This document shows positions 51,428 through 60,250 of a stretch of DNA of 64,000 nt, piece after piece. This stretch comes from Irineochytrium annulatum (taxonomy: Eukaryota; Chytridiomycota; Chytridiomycetes; Chytridiales; Chytridiaceae), in contig JADGJL010000003.1 of NCBI GenBank assembly GCA_027600665.1, forward strand, positions 186,001 through 250,000, given 5' to 3'. Every line of letters begins with the position of its first letter. Position 1 is the first letter of the stretch. The notes beneath the pieces are model-generated. The model saw only the letters and a program-made list of their open reading frames with translations. It ran no database searches and was not told where the DNA came from. The position numbers and the translations under genes are program-made.

Positions 51428-51429
51428 GG

Positions 51430-51765
51430 ATGAGCAGATCAGATGATGAACAGGAACAAGAGGTTGTAGAGCGATTGCAGCAACACATGAGAGTACTTGA
51501 TGATGCGTTTGAGCCGGCAAACATACCTTCATTAGGTTCACTTGAAGCCCAAGTCAGAGAACGAAGACAGATCAGACGCCGAGCCCATTGGATCGAGATG
51601 ATCTGTTTCTGGTTGGTGGGATTGCTAGCCATTACGTTCGGGGCATTATTCCTCGTATCTGCTCCAGCTCTATATTTGGGTATTCAAGCTTTTGGTACAG
51701 TTGTTGCCGTGATTTTAGTTGTGATCTGGGCAGGACGGCGCCGGAAGGAGGTTCGTCATGAATAA
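51430..51765 (+). CDS. yxlC: YxlC-like anti-sigma factor
   Basis: 111 residues. An acidic, helical N-terminus (EQEQEVVERLQQHMRVLDDAF) that could bind the sigma factor is followed by a basic segment and two membrane helices (about 52-75 and 80-98). This is the layout of B. subtilis YxlC, which with YxlD restrains SigY. The gene starts two bases after the sigY stop and overlaps the next gene by eight bases, so all three form one operon. The first helix is bracketed by Arg residues. Confidence 0.78.
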   Translation: MSRSDDEQEQEVVERLQQHMRVLDDAFEPANIPSLGSLEAQVRERRQIRRRAHWIEMICFWLVGLLAITFGALFLVSAPALYLGIQAFGTVVAVILVVIWAGRRRKEVRHE

Positions 51766-51991
51766 AATGCATTATTCATTGGATGAAATTTCTCCATTGT
51801 GGCTTATACTGCTTGGCATTTTTCTCTTGGTTCAAGGCACATGGATCTTTCAGGACGCACGTAGACGTGGACGTTTCCCTTGGTTATGGGGATTATGGGG
51901 GATCACTGGATTTCCCACACCGCTCATCATATATTGGTTTGTCGTGATTCGATCACAACGCAAGCCAGGTGGATCCACAAAGAAAACATGA
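51758..51991 (+). CDS. Small membrane protein of the sigY operon (YxlD-like position)
   Basis: 77 residues, two membrane helices (about 13-28 and 42-66) separated by a basic loop (QDARRRGRFPWLWG). The segment ILLGIFLLVQGTWIFQDARRRG resembles PLDc_N-like small proteins. Overlapping yxlC by eight bases and preceded by GGAGG, it is translated with it. By position it would be the YxlD equivalent, the second component of SigY inhibition; sequence similarity cannot be judged here. Confidence 0.72.
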   Translation: MNKMHYSLDEISPLWLILLGIFLLVQGTWIFQDARRRGRFPWLWGLWGITGFPTPLIIYWFVVIRSQRKPGGSTKKT

Positions 51992-52209
51992 TTGTTTTAA
52001 TAGAGGTTATTTAGAAAAAATCGCTACTCCATTTCTAGCTTTATCCATCTTTTCGGTACTGTGTACTGTTCTTTTTGAACACGTATTAATAGAGAGGAAA
52101 AAGATTTTGCACAAATATGTTGTTTAATTCTAGTATTCCTAGACATCGTTATTCTTTTCTAGTAGACTATACAAATAAATATTAAGATAGACTACCAGGA
52201 GGTTAGACG

Positions 52210-52593
52210 ATGCTGCGATTAGGAGAGAAGGTTGTCATCGTCGCGGATGCGTTTGAGCAGAATCTTCCTGTGGGGGAATATGGTTTCATCATCGCTTATG
52301 ACCGGAATCCGGACAATGCGTTCGATTACGTGCTTCGAGTGCCGCAGGTGAATCGGAACTTCTTTGTTCCATCCGGCGACGTCGATCTGGAAGAGGTTCT
52401 GCTGAAGCAGGAAGCTGAGCGGGTCGAGCGAGAAGCGTTGATAGATTACGCCCTTGCGACACACAATGAGAAGCTGTTTCATCATTTGATGAACGGAGAT
52501 TTTCAAGCTGTGGAAGAGGAAGAGGAAACCGCGAACGATGTTATGTCTCAGGCGGATTTTATAAAGCAGGTTAATCTGCGTGCATGGATTTAG
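52210..52593 (+). CDS. Hypothetical small cytosolic protein
   Basis: 127 residues. The first half is a beta-rich domain (LRLGEKVVIVADAFEQNLPV, YGFIIAYDRNPDNAFDYVLRV) that resembles small SH3/KOW-like barrels. The second half is acidic and helical (LKQEAERVEREALIDYALAT, AVEEEEETANDV). I recognise no family. CAGGAGG lies seven bases before the ATG. It is a single gene with its own terminator directly after the stop. Confidence 0.68.
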   Translation: MLRLGEKVVIVADAFEQNLPVGEYGFIIAYDRNPDNAFDYVLRVPQVNRNFFVPSGDVDLEEVLLKQEAERVEREALIDYALATHNEKLFHHLMNGDFQAVEEEEETANDVMSQADFIKQVNLRAWI

Positions 52594-52601
52594 AATTTTG
52601 A

Positions 52602-52628
52602 GGAGTCGGCTGATGCCGGCTCTTTTTT
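52602..52628 (+). terminator. Terminator after the small cytosolic gene
   Basis: GAGTCGGC pairs with GCCGGCTC around TGAT, then TTTTTT. Confidence 0.9.
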
Positions 52629-52678
52629 ATTTTATAAGTTCGTTTTTAGCTTCCATGAAGACTGTCAGGTCATTTGCA

Positions 52679-52707
52679 TTGAATTGTCGAACTATCTCAC
52701 CTATAAT
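52679..52707 (+). promoter_or_regulatory. SigA promoter of gatCAB
   Basis: TTGAAT (52679-52684) and perfect TATAAT (52702-52707) with a 17-base spacer, 93 bases before gatC. The leader shows no T-box elements. Confidence 0.75.
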
Positions 52708-52799
52708 GAAAAAAGTTATCTTGAGACTTTAGCCCGTTAAACGAGCGATTCGTTTCAGGTCGTTTCGGGAATCAGAACGAATGAAGGAGGCATCCGCTA

Positions 52800-53087
52800 A
52801 TGAGTATTTCGAATAATGACGTTCAGCATGTGGCCAAGCTGGCCCGACTCAACTTGACTGCTGAAGAAGAACAGACCCTGACAGGTCAGCTGAACGCGAT
52901 TTTAAAATATGCAGAAAAGTTGAATGAGCTGGATACGGAAGACATCGAACCCACCACTCACGTTCTGCACGTAAGCAATGTCATGCGTGAAGATGAGACC
53001 AAAGAAAGCCTGTCGATTGAACAGGTGATGCGCAATGCACCGGAAGAAGAAGACGGGCAGTTTAAAGTGCCTGCTGTAATGGAATAA
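52800..53087 (+). CDS. gatC: Aspartyl/glutamyl-tRNA amidotransferase subunit C
   Basis: 95 residues, typical GatC length. The conserved start VQHVAKLARLNLTAEEE and the later LDTEDIEPTTHVL and MREDE segments are diagnostic. GatC links and stabilises GatA and GatB in the complex that converts Glu-tRNA(Gln) and Asp-tRNA(Asn) to the amidated forms. AAGGAGG lies eight bases before the ATG. It heads the gatC-gatA-gatB operon. Confidence 0.96.
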   Translation: MSISNNDVQHVAKLARLNLTAEEEQTLTGQLNAILKYAEKLNELDTEDIEPTTHVLHVSNVMREDETKESLSIEQVMRNAPEEEDGQFKVPAVME

Positions 53088-53114
53088 CGGACAACCGGAA
53101 GGAGGACAAACACT

Positions 53115-54572
53115 GTGAGTTTATTTGAACAATCGTTGCCTGAGTTACATAACAAGCTGCATGCCAAAGAGCTGTCGGTCAGCGATCTGGTGGATCAGGC
53201 ATATCAGAATATTGGTGCGCATGACGATAAGGTTAAGGCGTATTTGGCACTGGATGAAGAACAAGCACGCGCTCGTGCACGTCAACTGGATGACCGTCTG
53301 GTTAGCGGTGAGGAGAAGGGGTTGCTTTTCGGCCTGCCTGTAGGAATTAAGGATAACATCGTGACGAACGGACTGCGTACGACGTGCGGCAGCCAATTTC
53401 TACGTAATTTCGACCCGGTGTATGATGCAACAGTTGTCGAAAGATTGAAAGCTGCGGACACCGTGACTATTGGTAAACTCAACATGGACGAATTCGCCAT
53501 GGGTGGCTCCAATGAGAACTCAAGTTTCTCCCCTGTACGTAATCCATGGGCACTTGATCGTGTTCCAGGAGGCTCCAGCGGTGGTTCTGCAGCAGCTGTG
53601 GCTGCGGGAGAAGCATACTTCACGCTCGGATCAGACACAGGTGGCTCCATCAGACAACCTGCTTCGTATTGTGGTGTTGTTGGATTGAAGCCGACATATG
53701 GACTTGTTTCCCGCTTTGGTTTGGTTGCATTTGCCTCATCTTTGGATCAGATTGGACCTTTGACGAAAAATGTTGAAGATTCTGCTTATGTATTGCAAGC
53801 CATTGCCGGTTATGACGCGAAAGATTCGACATCTGCAAAAGTAGAGATTCCGGATTATTTGAGCGGACTGACAGGTGATGTTAAAGGACTTCGTATTGCT
53901 GTTCCGAAGGAATACATCGGTGAAGGCGTCGATCCACAAGTGAAAGAGACCGTTCTGTCTGCATTGAAAGTTCTCGAAGGACTTGGGGCAACATGGGAAG
54001 AAGTATCCCTTCCGCATACCGAATATGCGGTCGCTACGTATTACCTGCTCGCATCTTCGGAGGCTTCTTCGAACCTGGCTCGATTTGATGGCGTGCGTTA
54101 TGGCGTGCGTGCAGACAATCCGGATAACCTGCTGGATCTGTATCATCAGTCCCGCAGTCAAGGCTTTGGTCCCGAAGTGAAACGACGTATTATGCTTGGA
54201 ACGTATGCACTCAGCTCGGGTTACTATGATGCCTATTATCTGAAAGCACAGAAAGTACGTACATTGATCAAGCAGGATTTCGACAATGTATTTGCCAAAT
54301 ATGATGTGATTATCGGACCAACGGCGCCAACTACGGCGTTCAAACTCGGTTCACAGGTGGATGATCCGCTTACGATGTATCTGAACGATATTTTGACGAT
54401 TCCGGTCAATCTGGCTGGTGTACCTGCCGTGAGTATTCCATGTGGATTCTCGGATGGATTGCCTGTCGGCCTGCAAATTATCGGTAAAGCCTTTGATGAA
54501 ACAACCGTATTGCGTGTAGCGCATGCGTTTGAACAAAATACAGAATTCCACAAGCAGCGTCCGCAGCTGTAG
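53115..54572 (+). CDS. gatA: Aspartyl/glutamyl-tRNA amidotransferase subunit A
   Basis: 485 residues of the amidase-signature family. The Ser-cisSer-Lys triad is seen as K79 (PVGIKDN), S154 ([10 protein letters not shown]) and S178 ([11 protein letters not shown]), at the same numbers as in S. aureus GatA. It hydrolyses glutamine and channels ammonia to GatB. GTG start with AAGGAGG 12 bases upstream, 27 bases after gatC. Confidence 0.97.
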   Translation: MSLFEQSLPELHNKLHAKELSVSDLVDQAYQNIGAHDDKVKAYLALDEEQARARARQLDDRLVSGEEKGLLFGLPVGIKDNIVTNGLRTTCGSQFLRNFDPVYDATVVERLKAADTVTIGKLNMDEFAMGGSNENSSFSPVRNPWALDRVPGGSSGGSAAAVAAGEAYFTLGSDTGGSIRQPASYCGVVGLKPTYGLVSRFGLVAFASSLDQIGPLTKNVEDSAYVLQAIAGYDAKDSTSAKVEIPDYLSGLTGDVKGLRIAVPKEYIGEGVDPQVKETVLSALKVLEGLGATWEEVSLPHTEYAVATYYLLASSEASSNLARFDGVRYGVRADNPDNLLDLYHQSRSQGFGPEVKRRIMLGTYALSSGYYDAYYLKAQKVRTLIKQDFDNVFAKYDVIIGPTAPTTAFKLGSQVDDPLTMYLNDILTIPVNLAGVPAVSIPCGFSDGLPVGLQIIGKAFDETTVLRVAHAFEQNTEFHKQRPQL

Positions 54573-54598
54573 ACTGCCCGGAACGGAGGAATATAGAA

Positions 54599-56038
54599 AT
54601 GTCCGCATCTAAATATGAAACGGTCGTTGGACTTGAAGTCCACGTGGAGTTGCATACAAACTCCAAAATTTTCTGTGGCTGCTCCACAGCATTTGGAGCT
54701 CCGCCGAACACCCATACCTGCCCGGTCTGTCTCGGACATCCGGGCGTACTGCCTGTACTGAATCGTCAGGCGGTAGACTACGCCATGAAGGCAGCGATGG
54801 CCCTTAATTGTACGATTGCTGATGTCAGCAAGTTTGACCGTAAAAACTACTTTTACCCTGACTCACCAAAAGCCTATCAAATCTCTCAATTTGATCAGCC
54901 GATCGGTGAGAACGGCTGGATTGATATCGAAGTGAACGGCGAGACGAAACGAATCGGCATCACGCGTCTTCACTTGGAGGAAGATGCAGGGAAGCTTACA
55001 CATGTCGATGGCGGATACGCGTCATTGGTAGACTTCAACCGTGTTGGTACTCCACTGGTGGAGATTGTATCCGAACCTGAGATTTCTTCTCCGGAAGAAG
55101 CACGTGCATATCTTGAAAAATTGCGCGCAATCATGCAGTACTGTGATGTATCGGACGTGAAGATGGAAGAAGGTTCACTGCGTTGTGACGCCAACATCAG
55201 TTTGCGCCCACATGGACAGGAGAAGCTGGGAACAAGAGCCGAGCTGAAAAACATGAACTCCTTCCGTGGTGTTCAACGTGGTCTCGAATATGAACAATAT
55301 CGTCAGGCTGAAATTCTGGACGATGGCGGTGAAGTGGTTCAGGAGACGCGTCGTTGGGACGAAGCTCAAGGAAAAACACTGTCGATGCGTGGTAAGGAAC
55401 AGGCGCATGACTACCGTTATTTCCCGGACCCGGATCTCGTGAAGCTACATATTGATGCAGCCTGGAAAGAGCGCATCAAGGCTACCATACCTGAGCTTCC
55501 AGACGAACGTAAAGCTCGTTACACAGCTGATTACGGATTGCCTAGCTATGATGCAGAGGTGATTACTTCTTCCAAGGCTATCGCTGATCTTTTCGAAGAT
55601 AGTTTGAAATTCACTCAGGATGCCAAATCCGTATCCAACTGGATTATGGGTGACTTGCTGGGTTACCTGAATACGAGCAATCTTGAGGTGACTCAGGTTC
55701 CACTGACAGGTCAAGGTTTGGGCGAGATGATCGGACTGCTGGAGAAGGGCACCATTAACAGCAAAATCGCCAAAACCGTATTCAAGGAAATGCTGGAGAG
55801 CGGTAAGCTTCCACAGCAGATCGTTGAAGAGAAAGGTCTTGTGCAGATTAGTGATGAAGGAGCCATTCTTGCCATCGTTGAGCAGGTTGTAGCGAATAAC
55901 CCTCAATCCGTAGAAGACTATAAAGCCGGTAAACAAAAAGCCATTGGCTTCCTTGTTGGTCAGGTTATGAAAGAAAGTAAAGGCAAGGCGAATCCTGCTT
56001 TAGCCAACCAACTGCTTGCAGATGTACTGAACCGCTAA
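54599..56038 (+). CDS. gatB: Aspartyl/glutamyl-tRNA amidotransferase subunit B
   Basis: 479 residues. The GatB catalytic cradle ([36 protein letters not shown]-type [11 protein letters not shown], and [21 protein letters not shown]) is followed by the helical and tail YqeY-like domains ([20 protein letters not shown]). The paired Cys of CGCSTAFG and CPVCLG probably bind zinc. It phosphorylates the misacylated tRNA and completes transamidation. GGAGGA precedes the ATG; a terminator follows the operon. Confidence 0.97.
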   Translation: MSASKYETVVGLEVHVELHTNSKIFCGCSTAFGAPPNTHTCPVCLGHPGVLPVLNRQAVDYAMKAAMALNCTIADVSKFDRKNYFYPDSPKAYQISQFDQPIGENGWIDIEVNGETKRIGITRLHLEEDAGKLTHVDGGYASLVDFNRVGTPLVEIVSEPEISSPEEARAYLEKLRAIMQYCDVSDVKMEEGSLRCDANISLRPHGQEKLGTRAELKNMNSFRGVQRGLEYEQYRQAEILDDGGEVVQETRRWDEAQGKTLSMRGKEQAHDYRYFPDPDLVKLHIDAAWKERIKATIPELPDERKARYTADYGLPSYDAEVITSSKAIADLFEDSLKFTQDAKSVSNWIMGDLLGYLNTSNLEVTQVPLTGQGLGEMIGLLEKGTINSKIAKTVFKEMLESGKLPQQIVEEKGLVQISDEGAILAIVEQVVANNPQSVEDYKAGKQKAIGFLVGQVMKESKGKANPALANQLLADVLNR

Positions 56039-56060
56039 TCCTTCCGGTGAGGCCGGACAG

Positions 56061-56095
56061 AAAGAGGCTCGTCCCTGTGACAGCCTCTTTTTGGT
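56061..56095 (+). terminator. Terminator of gatCAB
   Basis: AAAGAGGCT pairs with AGCCTCTTT around 12 loop bases, then TT. Confidence 0.88.
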
Positions 56096-56134
56096 ATTAA
56101 TAGATACAAATGTATTTCGGACGGGGGATCGGAT

Positions 56135-56599
56135 ATGAACATTCAACCATTGTCATTGAGTGATGTGGAGATGTTGGGGCAGTTATGGAGACTACAACAT
56201 GTGGCCTATCGATTGGAAGCCGAAATCATCGGATTTCAAGAGATTCCTCCTTTGATGGATACGATGGAGACACTTCGGGATTGTGGAGAGAGCTTTTACG
56301 GCTGTATCCATGATGACGGAGAGCTTATCGGGGCTGTCGCTGTAGCGGAAGAAGAGGAGAATACACTGACCATTACACGTATGATGGTGCACCCGGATCA
56401 CTTTCGCAAGGGAATCGCAGCATCTTTGATGACGTACGTGTTGGAACAGCATGCGGATCTACCGCGTTATATCGTCTCCACAGGAACGCTGAATCAACCC
56501 GCTGTCAATCTGTACACCAGATTTGGTTTTCATCCCGTGGAAGTCACACAGATTGCACCTGGAGTGGAATTAACGACTTTTCACAAGAATAAACTTTAA
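56135..56599 (+). CDS. GNAT-family N-acetyltransferase
   Basis: 154 residues. The acetyl-CoA-binding motif A is seen in RMMVHPDHFRKGIAASLMTYV (R/Q-x-x-G-x-A), with the following strand IVSTGTLNQPAVNLYTRFGF. The substrate is not evident; amines or protein N-termini are both possible. GGGGGAT lies before the ATG. It is 32 bases upstream of mgtC on the same strand and may be co-transcribed. Confidence 0.85.
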   Translation: MNIQPLSLSDVEMLGQLWRLQHVAYRLEAEIIGFQEIPPLMDTMETLRDCGESFYGCIHDDGELIGAVAVAEEEENTLTITRMMVHPDHFRKGIAASLMTYVLEQHADLPRYIVSTGTLNQPAVNLYTRFGFHPVEVTQIAPGVELTTFHKNKL

Positions 56600-56631
56600 T
56601 AATATGAACAACTTGAGGAGGAATACCGACT

Positions 56632-57342
56632 TTGGGCGATCCCTGGTTCATTGATGAGTGGCACATTTTATTACGATTATTGCTGGCTATGCTGCTTGGA
56701 GGGCTCGTAGGCCTGGAGCGGGAACGGTCCAATCATGCGGCCGGTTTGCGTACCCATATTCTGGTATGTCTTGGTTCTGCATTAATTATGATGTTGTCTG
56801 TTTATGGTTTTAAAGATTTTGCTAATGAATTAAATGTAAGGATCGATCCAGCACGTCTGGCCACTGCTGTAATTACGGGTGTTGGATTCCTGGGAGCAGG
56901 AACAATTCTCTTCACTGGTAAATCCATTACCGGACTGACGACAGCTGCTTCAATCTGGGTTGTTGCAGCCATTGGGCTTGCAGCAGGTGCGGGATTCTTT
57001 TTTGCCTCCATCGTATCAACGGTCCTGGTATTGCTTAATCTATGGGTCTTCAATAAGTTAGAGTTGAGGTATTTACGAGGGAACAAACTGCATGTGGTTA
57101 CACTTCATACTTTGTCAGAACCCGGTTTTCTAGAGCAACTGTCCTCATGCATGGAACAGGAGAAGATCAAAATTCGTAAAATCACCGTGAATGAACAAGA
57201 CCTGGCATATGCCGAGATGGTGTCAGTTGAACGTAAAATTGAGATTGTGTTACATGTTCAGGTACCACATGATTTCAAAACGGTAGGCTTGGTATCCAAG
57301 TTAAGACAGTGGGAACACGTTACCAAGGTATCGGTCGAATAA
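56632..57342 (+). CDS. MgtC/SapB-family membrane protein
   Basis: 236 residues. The N-terminal half has four to five membrane helices with the family hallmarks LLLAMLLGGLVGLERERSNHAAGLRTHILV, ITGVGFLGAGTILF and TGLTTAASIWVVAAIGLAAG. The C-terminal half is a soluble ACT-like domain (VVTLHTLSEPGFLEQLSS to VERKIEIVLHVQV). Such proteins affect magnesium homeostasis and acid growth, often by binding other membrane proteins. The start is a TTG 11 bases after GAGGAGG. Confidence 0.87.
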   Translation: MGDPWFIDEWHILLRLLLAMLLGGLVGLERERSNHAAGLRTHILVCLGSALIMMLSVYGFKDFANELNVRIDPARLATAVITGVGFLGAGTILFTGKSITGLTTAASIWVVAAIGLAAGAGFFFASIVSTVLVLLNLWVFNKLELRYLRGNKLHVVTLHTLSEPGFLEQLSSCMEQEKIKIRKITVNEQDLAYAEMVSVERKIEIVLHVQVPHDFKTVGLVSKLRQWEHVTKVSVE

Positions 57343-57351
57343 ATGAATTAC

Positions 57352-57387
57352 AACCCTCCCCAGGCCAGTAGTGCCGGAGGGTTTTTG
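57352..57387 (+). terminator. Terminator after mgtC
   Basis: AACCCTCC pairs with GGAGGGTT, then TTT. An inner GGC/GCC pairing may extend it. Confidence 0.88.
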
Positions 57388-57489
57388 GTCATATCCATAT
57401 TTCTTCCAGTTACTCTCCTTGCTCTTTAGGGTACTATCTAACCAAATGCATGAAGAGCGGAAGGTCAGTTCAGAAGAGAGGAGTATGTT

Positions 57490-58083
57490 ATGAAACGGAG
57501 ACGTCAATCAAACAGAAAGAACAGCACGGGTCAGAGCAAACCGATCAGGAATCGGACTCACAAGTTTATTGCGGGATTACTGAGTGCCATTATACCTGGC
57601 TTGGGTCATATTTATCTGAGATTGTACATGAGAGGTTTGACCTTTATGCTGCTTGTTTTGCTTGACTTGTCAGCAGTGCTTTACTTCTCATCCATTGGTA
57701 TACAGATCAATGTGCCACTGCTTATCCTGCTGGCTTTGTGTATCCCGGTTATTTACTTTTACAATGTATATGATGTACTGCAATCTGCGGATTGGGTCAT
57801 GATGCGCAGACGTAGAGCCGTAACCCAGGCAACCGCGGACAAGCCATTATCCAACGAACGTTCTATACGAGATGCAATGATGGTCTGGGAGAGAGGAATA
57901 TCGTTTGGATTACTTTTAATTGTGGGAGGATCATTGATGGTGCTGTTTTTCCGCAAACCGCGCTGGTTCCAAGAGATCCTTGCCATGTACGGCGGATATT
58001 CGTTTGCGGTTCTCATGATCGCAGGAGGTTTGCTTCTGTTTGGGCGTGAGTTCTGGGTCATGTTGAACAAGAAAAAATTGTAG
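57490..58083 (+). CDS. Membrane protein paired with a DUF4097 protein
   Basis: 197 residues. A very basic N-terminus (MKRRRQSNRKN) is followed by the IPGLGHIYL segment, typical of short TM2-like small membrane proteins, then four to five helices in two pairs (about 48-85 and 135-190). It resembles no enzyme. It lies 26 bases before the DUF4097 gene and is probably its partner in the membrane. GGAG is seven bases before the ATG. Confidence 0.7.
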   Translation: MKRRRQSNRKNSTGQSKPIRNRTHKFIAGLLSAIIPGLGHIYLRLYMRGLTFMLLVLLDLSAVLYFSSIGIQINVPLLILLALCIPVIYFYNVYDVLQSADWVMMRRRRAVTQATADKPLSNERSIRDAMMVWERGISFGLLLIVGGSLMVLFFRKPRWFQEILAMYGGYSFAVLMIAGGLLLFGREFWVMLNKKKL

Positions 58084-58109
58084 TCGAAGCGATACAAGGA
58101 GGGAACGTG

Positions 58110-59519
58110 ATGAACCGTAAAGTCCGGGTTGGCCGCTATACGGCTGCCGCCTTAATCGTAGCGGTCGGTGTGCTGTTGATTATGGATAAACGGTGGGGAA
58201 CTGACTATGTATATGAGATGGTGGACTGGTGGCCATTTTTGCTCGTTGTTCTAGGTGTTGAATATATTGTGCTGTTCCTCTGGACGCGCAGAAGGAAAAA
58301 AGTGCAATCGGATAAGCCGAGCAATCCTGATGAACAAGTCAAAGTACGTTTCAGACCCGATGCCAAAGGCATTCTGGCCTCACTGATTTTGGCGGCTTCC
58401 GTATTTATCGTCACCGAGCAGGATCACTACATGCACTTATGGAATAGAGTAAGTCTAAATCTCGGAGCGGCATCCATGGACTACAGTCAAGCGGCAGGAT
58501 ATATGGAGGATAAGGGCACGATTCGTGTACCTGTTCGCATGGATACGTCGGATCTTGTAGTCGAAGGTGTCAACGGAGATATCTCGGTGCAACGGGGTGA
58601 TACGGAGGAGATTGAGGTACGAACGGTTGTCTGGGTAGATCAGACGACGGAAGTACAGGCAAAGGCGGTTGCAGCAGCCTCTTTTGTAGAGACCGATGGT
58701 ACAAAAGTCATTCATATCAAGGCTACAGGCAAGACGTATGGAGATAATGAAAAAACGCAGCCACGTATGAATCTTACTATCACAATCCCAGATGATCGTC
58801 GTTTTAATCTGGATATTCGAACTTCTAATGGAGCCATATTATTAAACCGTCCGGAAGCGATTAGTACCATACTGGCCGAAACGGGTAACGGACGTATCCG
58901 GATTACCAATGCTGTTGGAGATATCTCAGGGAAAACCTTGAACGGAGATGTCATTGTAGCCAACGCCATTGGTAATGTAGATCTGGACAGTAACCGTGGA
59001 GACATGAAGGCTCGAGGGGTATCCGGTGATGTCGATCTAACCACACAAGTGGGAAGTATCAGTATTGCAGACTCCGTAGGCGAATTCACCGCAGAGACAC
59101 GTAACGGTAATATTACGCTGGATGGAGCCAATCTGGGTATCAAAGCTCAATCGCTTAATGGCAGTATTAACATTGTATCTTCCAAAGTCGGGGGAGACTG
59201 GGATGTGTACAGTGCTGTGGGAGCCATTAACGTATTACTTCCTGATCGCGGAGACTACAGTCTTGCGGGTTCCAGCAGTTATGGAGATCTAAGTACCGAT
59301 CTGCCTTTCAAAGTACAGAACAAAACCATAGAAGGGCAGCTGGGCGAAGGTGAGTATAGGGTGAAAATCGAAGGAAATAGCGATCTTACCATTCAGCGGA
59401 ACCCGGCTGTATCTACGCCTGAAACAGTCCCACCTGATTCTGAAGATACGGCTGAAAATCTGGAACAGACTACCGAGGACGGACTAAATTCCCAGGATGA
59501 TTCTACAGAGGTTCCTTGA
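58110..59519 (+). CDS. LiaF-like/DUF4097 beta-repeat membrane protein
   Basis: 469 residues. Two or three N-terminal membrane helices (about 10-25, 34-50 and 84-100) have a LiaF/LiaI-like core (GVLLIMDKRWG, WWPFLLVVLGVEYIV). The remainder forms repeated beta strands of the DUF4097 adhesin-like type (FNLDIRTSNGAILL, NGRIRITNAVGDIS, NGDVIVANAIGNV, RGDMKARGVSGDV), which can stack as a solenoid. A Glu/Thr/Asp-rich tail ends the protein. Such proteins are linked to cell-envelope stress sensing. The ATG at 58110 is six bases from AGGAGGG; a GTG at 58107 is also possible. Confidence 0.77.
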   Translation: MNRKVRVGRYTAAALIVAVGVLLIMDKRWGTDYVYEMVDWWPFLLVVLGVEYIVLFLWTRRRKKVQSDKPSNPDEQVKVRFRPDAKGILASLILAASVFIVTEQDHYMHLWNRVSLNLGAASMDYSQAAGYMEDKGTIRVPVRMDTSDLVVEGVNGDISVQRGDTEEIEVRTVVWVDQTTEVQAKAVAAASFVETDGTKVIHIKATGKTYGDNEKTQPRMNLTITIPDDRRFNLDIRTSNGAILLNRPEAISTILAETGNGRIRITNAVGDISGKTLNGDVIVANAIGNVDLDSNRGDMKARGVSGDVDLTTQVGSISIADSVGEFTAETRNGNITLDGANLGIKAQSLNGSINIVSSKVGGDWDVYSAVGAINVLLPDRGDYSLAGSSSYGDLSTDLPFKVQNKTIEGQLGEGEYRVKIEGNSDLTIQRNPAVSTPETVPPDSEDTAENLEQTTEDGLNSQDDSTEVP

Positions 59520-59527
59520 CTGCCGCG

Positions 59528-59557
59528 TTGACAATAAACTTGTAATCGCCGTACAAT
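59528..59557 (+). promoter_or_regulatory. perR promoter with overlapping palindrome
   Basis: TTGACA (59528-59533) and TACAAT (59552-59557) are 18 bases apart. TTGTA-N7-TACAA (59540-59556) is a perfect inverted repeat that overlaps the -10 box. It is not a canonical Per box (TTATAATNATTATAA) but could be an operator. Confidence 0.6.
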
Positions 59558-59686
59558 AAATATACACTGGCAAGATTACACGGCATGAAAGATGGATTGT
59601 CGTTCTTCATGGCCGGGAATCAACTCTGTGCGAGGAGACAGTTAATGACTCTTCACCAGAGAATGAAAGGTAAGGCGGTGGGTTTT

Positions 59687-60109
59687 ATGGCAACACGTGT
59701 CCAACATGCGTTGGAGCATCTGAAAACGACCGGTGTCCGTATTACACCCCAGCGTCATGCCATATTGAACTATCTGATGGAATCCATGGGGCATCCGACA
59801 GCCGATGAAATTTACCGAGCCCTTGAACCCCAATTTCCCAGTATGAGCGTGGCAACGGTATATAACAATTTGAAGATGTTTCTGGAAGCTGGCATGGTCC
59901 GGGAATTGACATACGGAGATAATTCAAGCCGCTTCGATGCCAATGTGACGGATCATTATCATGTTATCTGTGATCAATGCGGCAAGATTGAAGACTTTAG
60001 CTATCCTTCACTGAAAAGTGTAGAGCTTCAGGCGGAGTCTAGTACAGGATTTGAAGTACACGGCCACCGATTGGAAGTGTATGGCGTTTGCAAAAGTTGC
60101 AGGGATTAA
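59687..60109 (+). CDS. perR: Peroxide-sensing repressor PerR (Fur family)
   Basis: 140 residues of the Fur family. The regulatory metal ligands of B. subtilis PerR are all present, shifted by one: H36, D84, H90, H92 and D103. The structural zinc site has two Cys pairs, CDQC (95/98) and CKSC (135/138). The DNA-binding helix region SVATVYNNL is typical. With Fe or Mn bound, it represses catalase and related genes; peroxide oxidises the metal-site His. The ATG at 59687 is used although a longer frame reaches 59585, because the family starts at this point. In B. subtilis perR, ygzB and ygxA are also neighbours. Confidence 0.95.
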   Translation: MATRVQHALEHLKTTGVRITPQRHAILNYLMESMGHPTADEIYRALEPQFPSMSVATVYNNLKMFLEAGMVRELTYGDNSSRFDANVTDHYHVICDQCGKIEDFSYPSLKSVELQAESSTGFEVHGHRLEVYGVCKSCRD

Positions 60110-60129
60110 GAGAGTTGAATTACAATATT

Positions 60130-60169
60130 AACGTGCAGAATTCAGTATGGATTCTTCACGTTTTTTTTT
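60130..60169 (+). terminator. Terminator after perR
   Basis: AACGTG pairs with CACGTT, with an inner AGAAT/ATTCT stem, followed by nine T. Confidence 0.88.
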
Positions 60170-60250
60170 AGCATTTATGCAAAACATTCATTTTTAAAAC
60201 AACTTATGCGCACATCCTTATGATTCAGCATAATTAACGGAGGTAGACGT

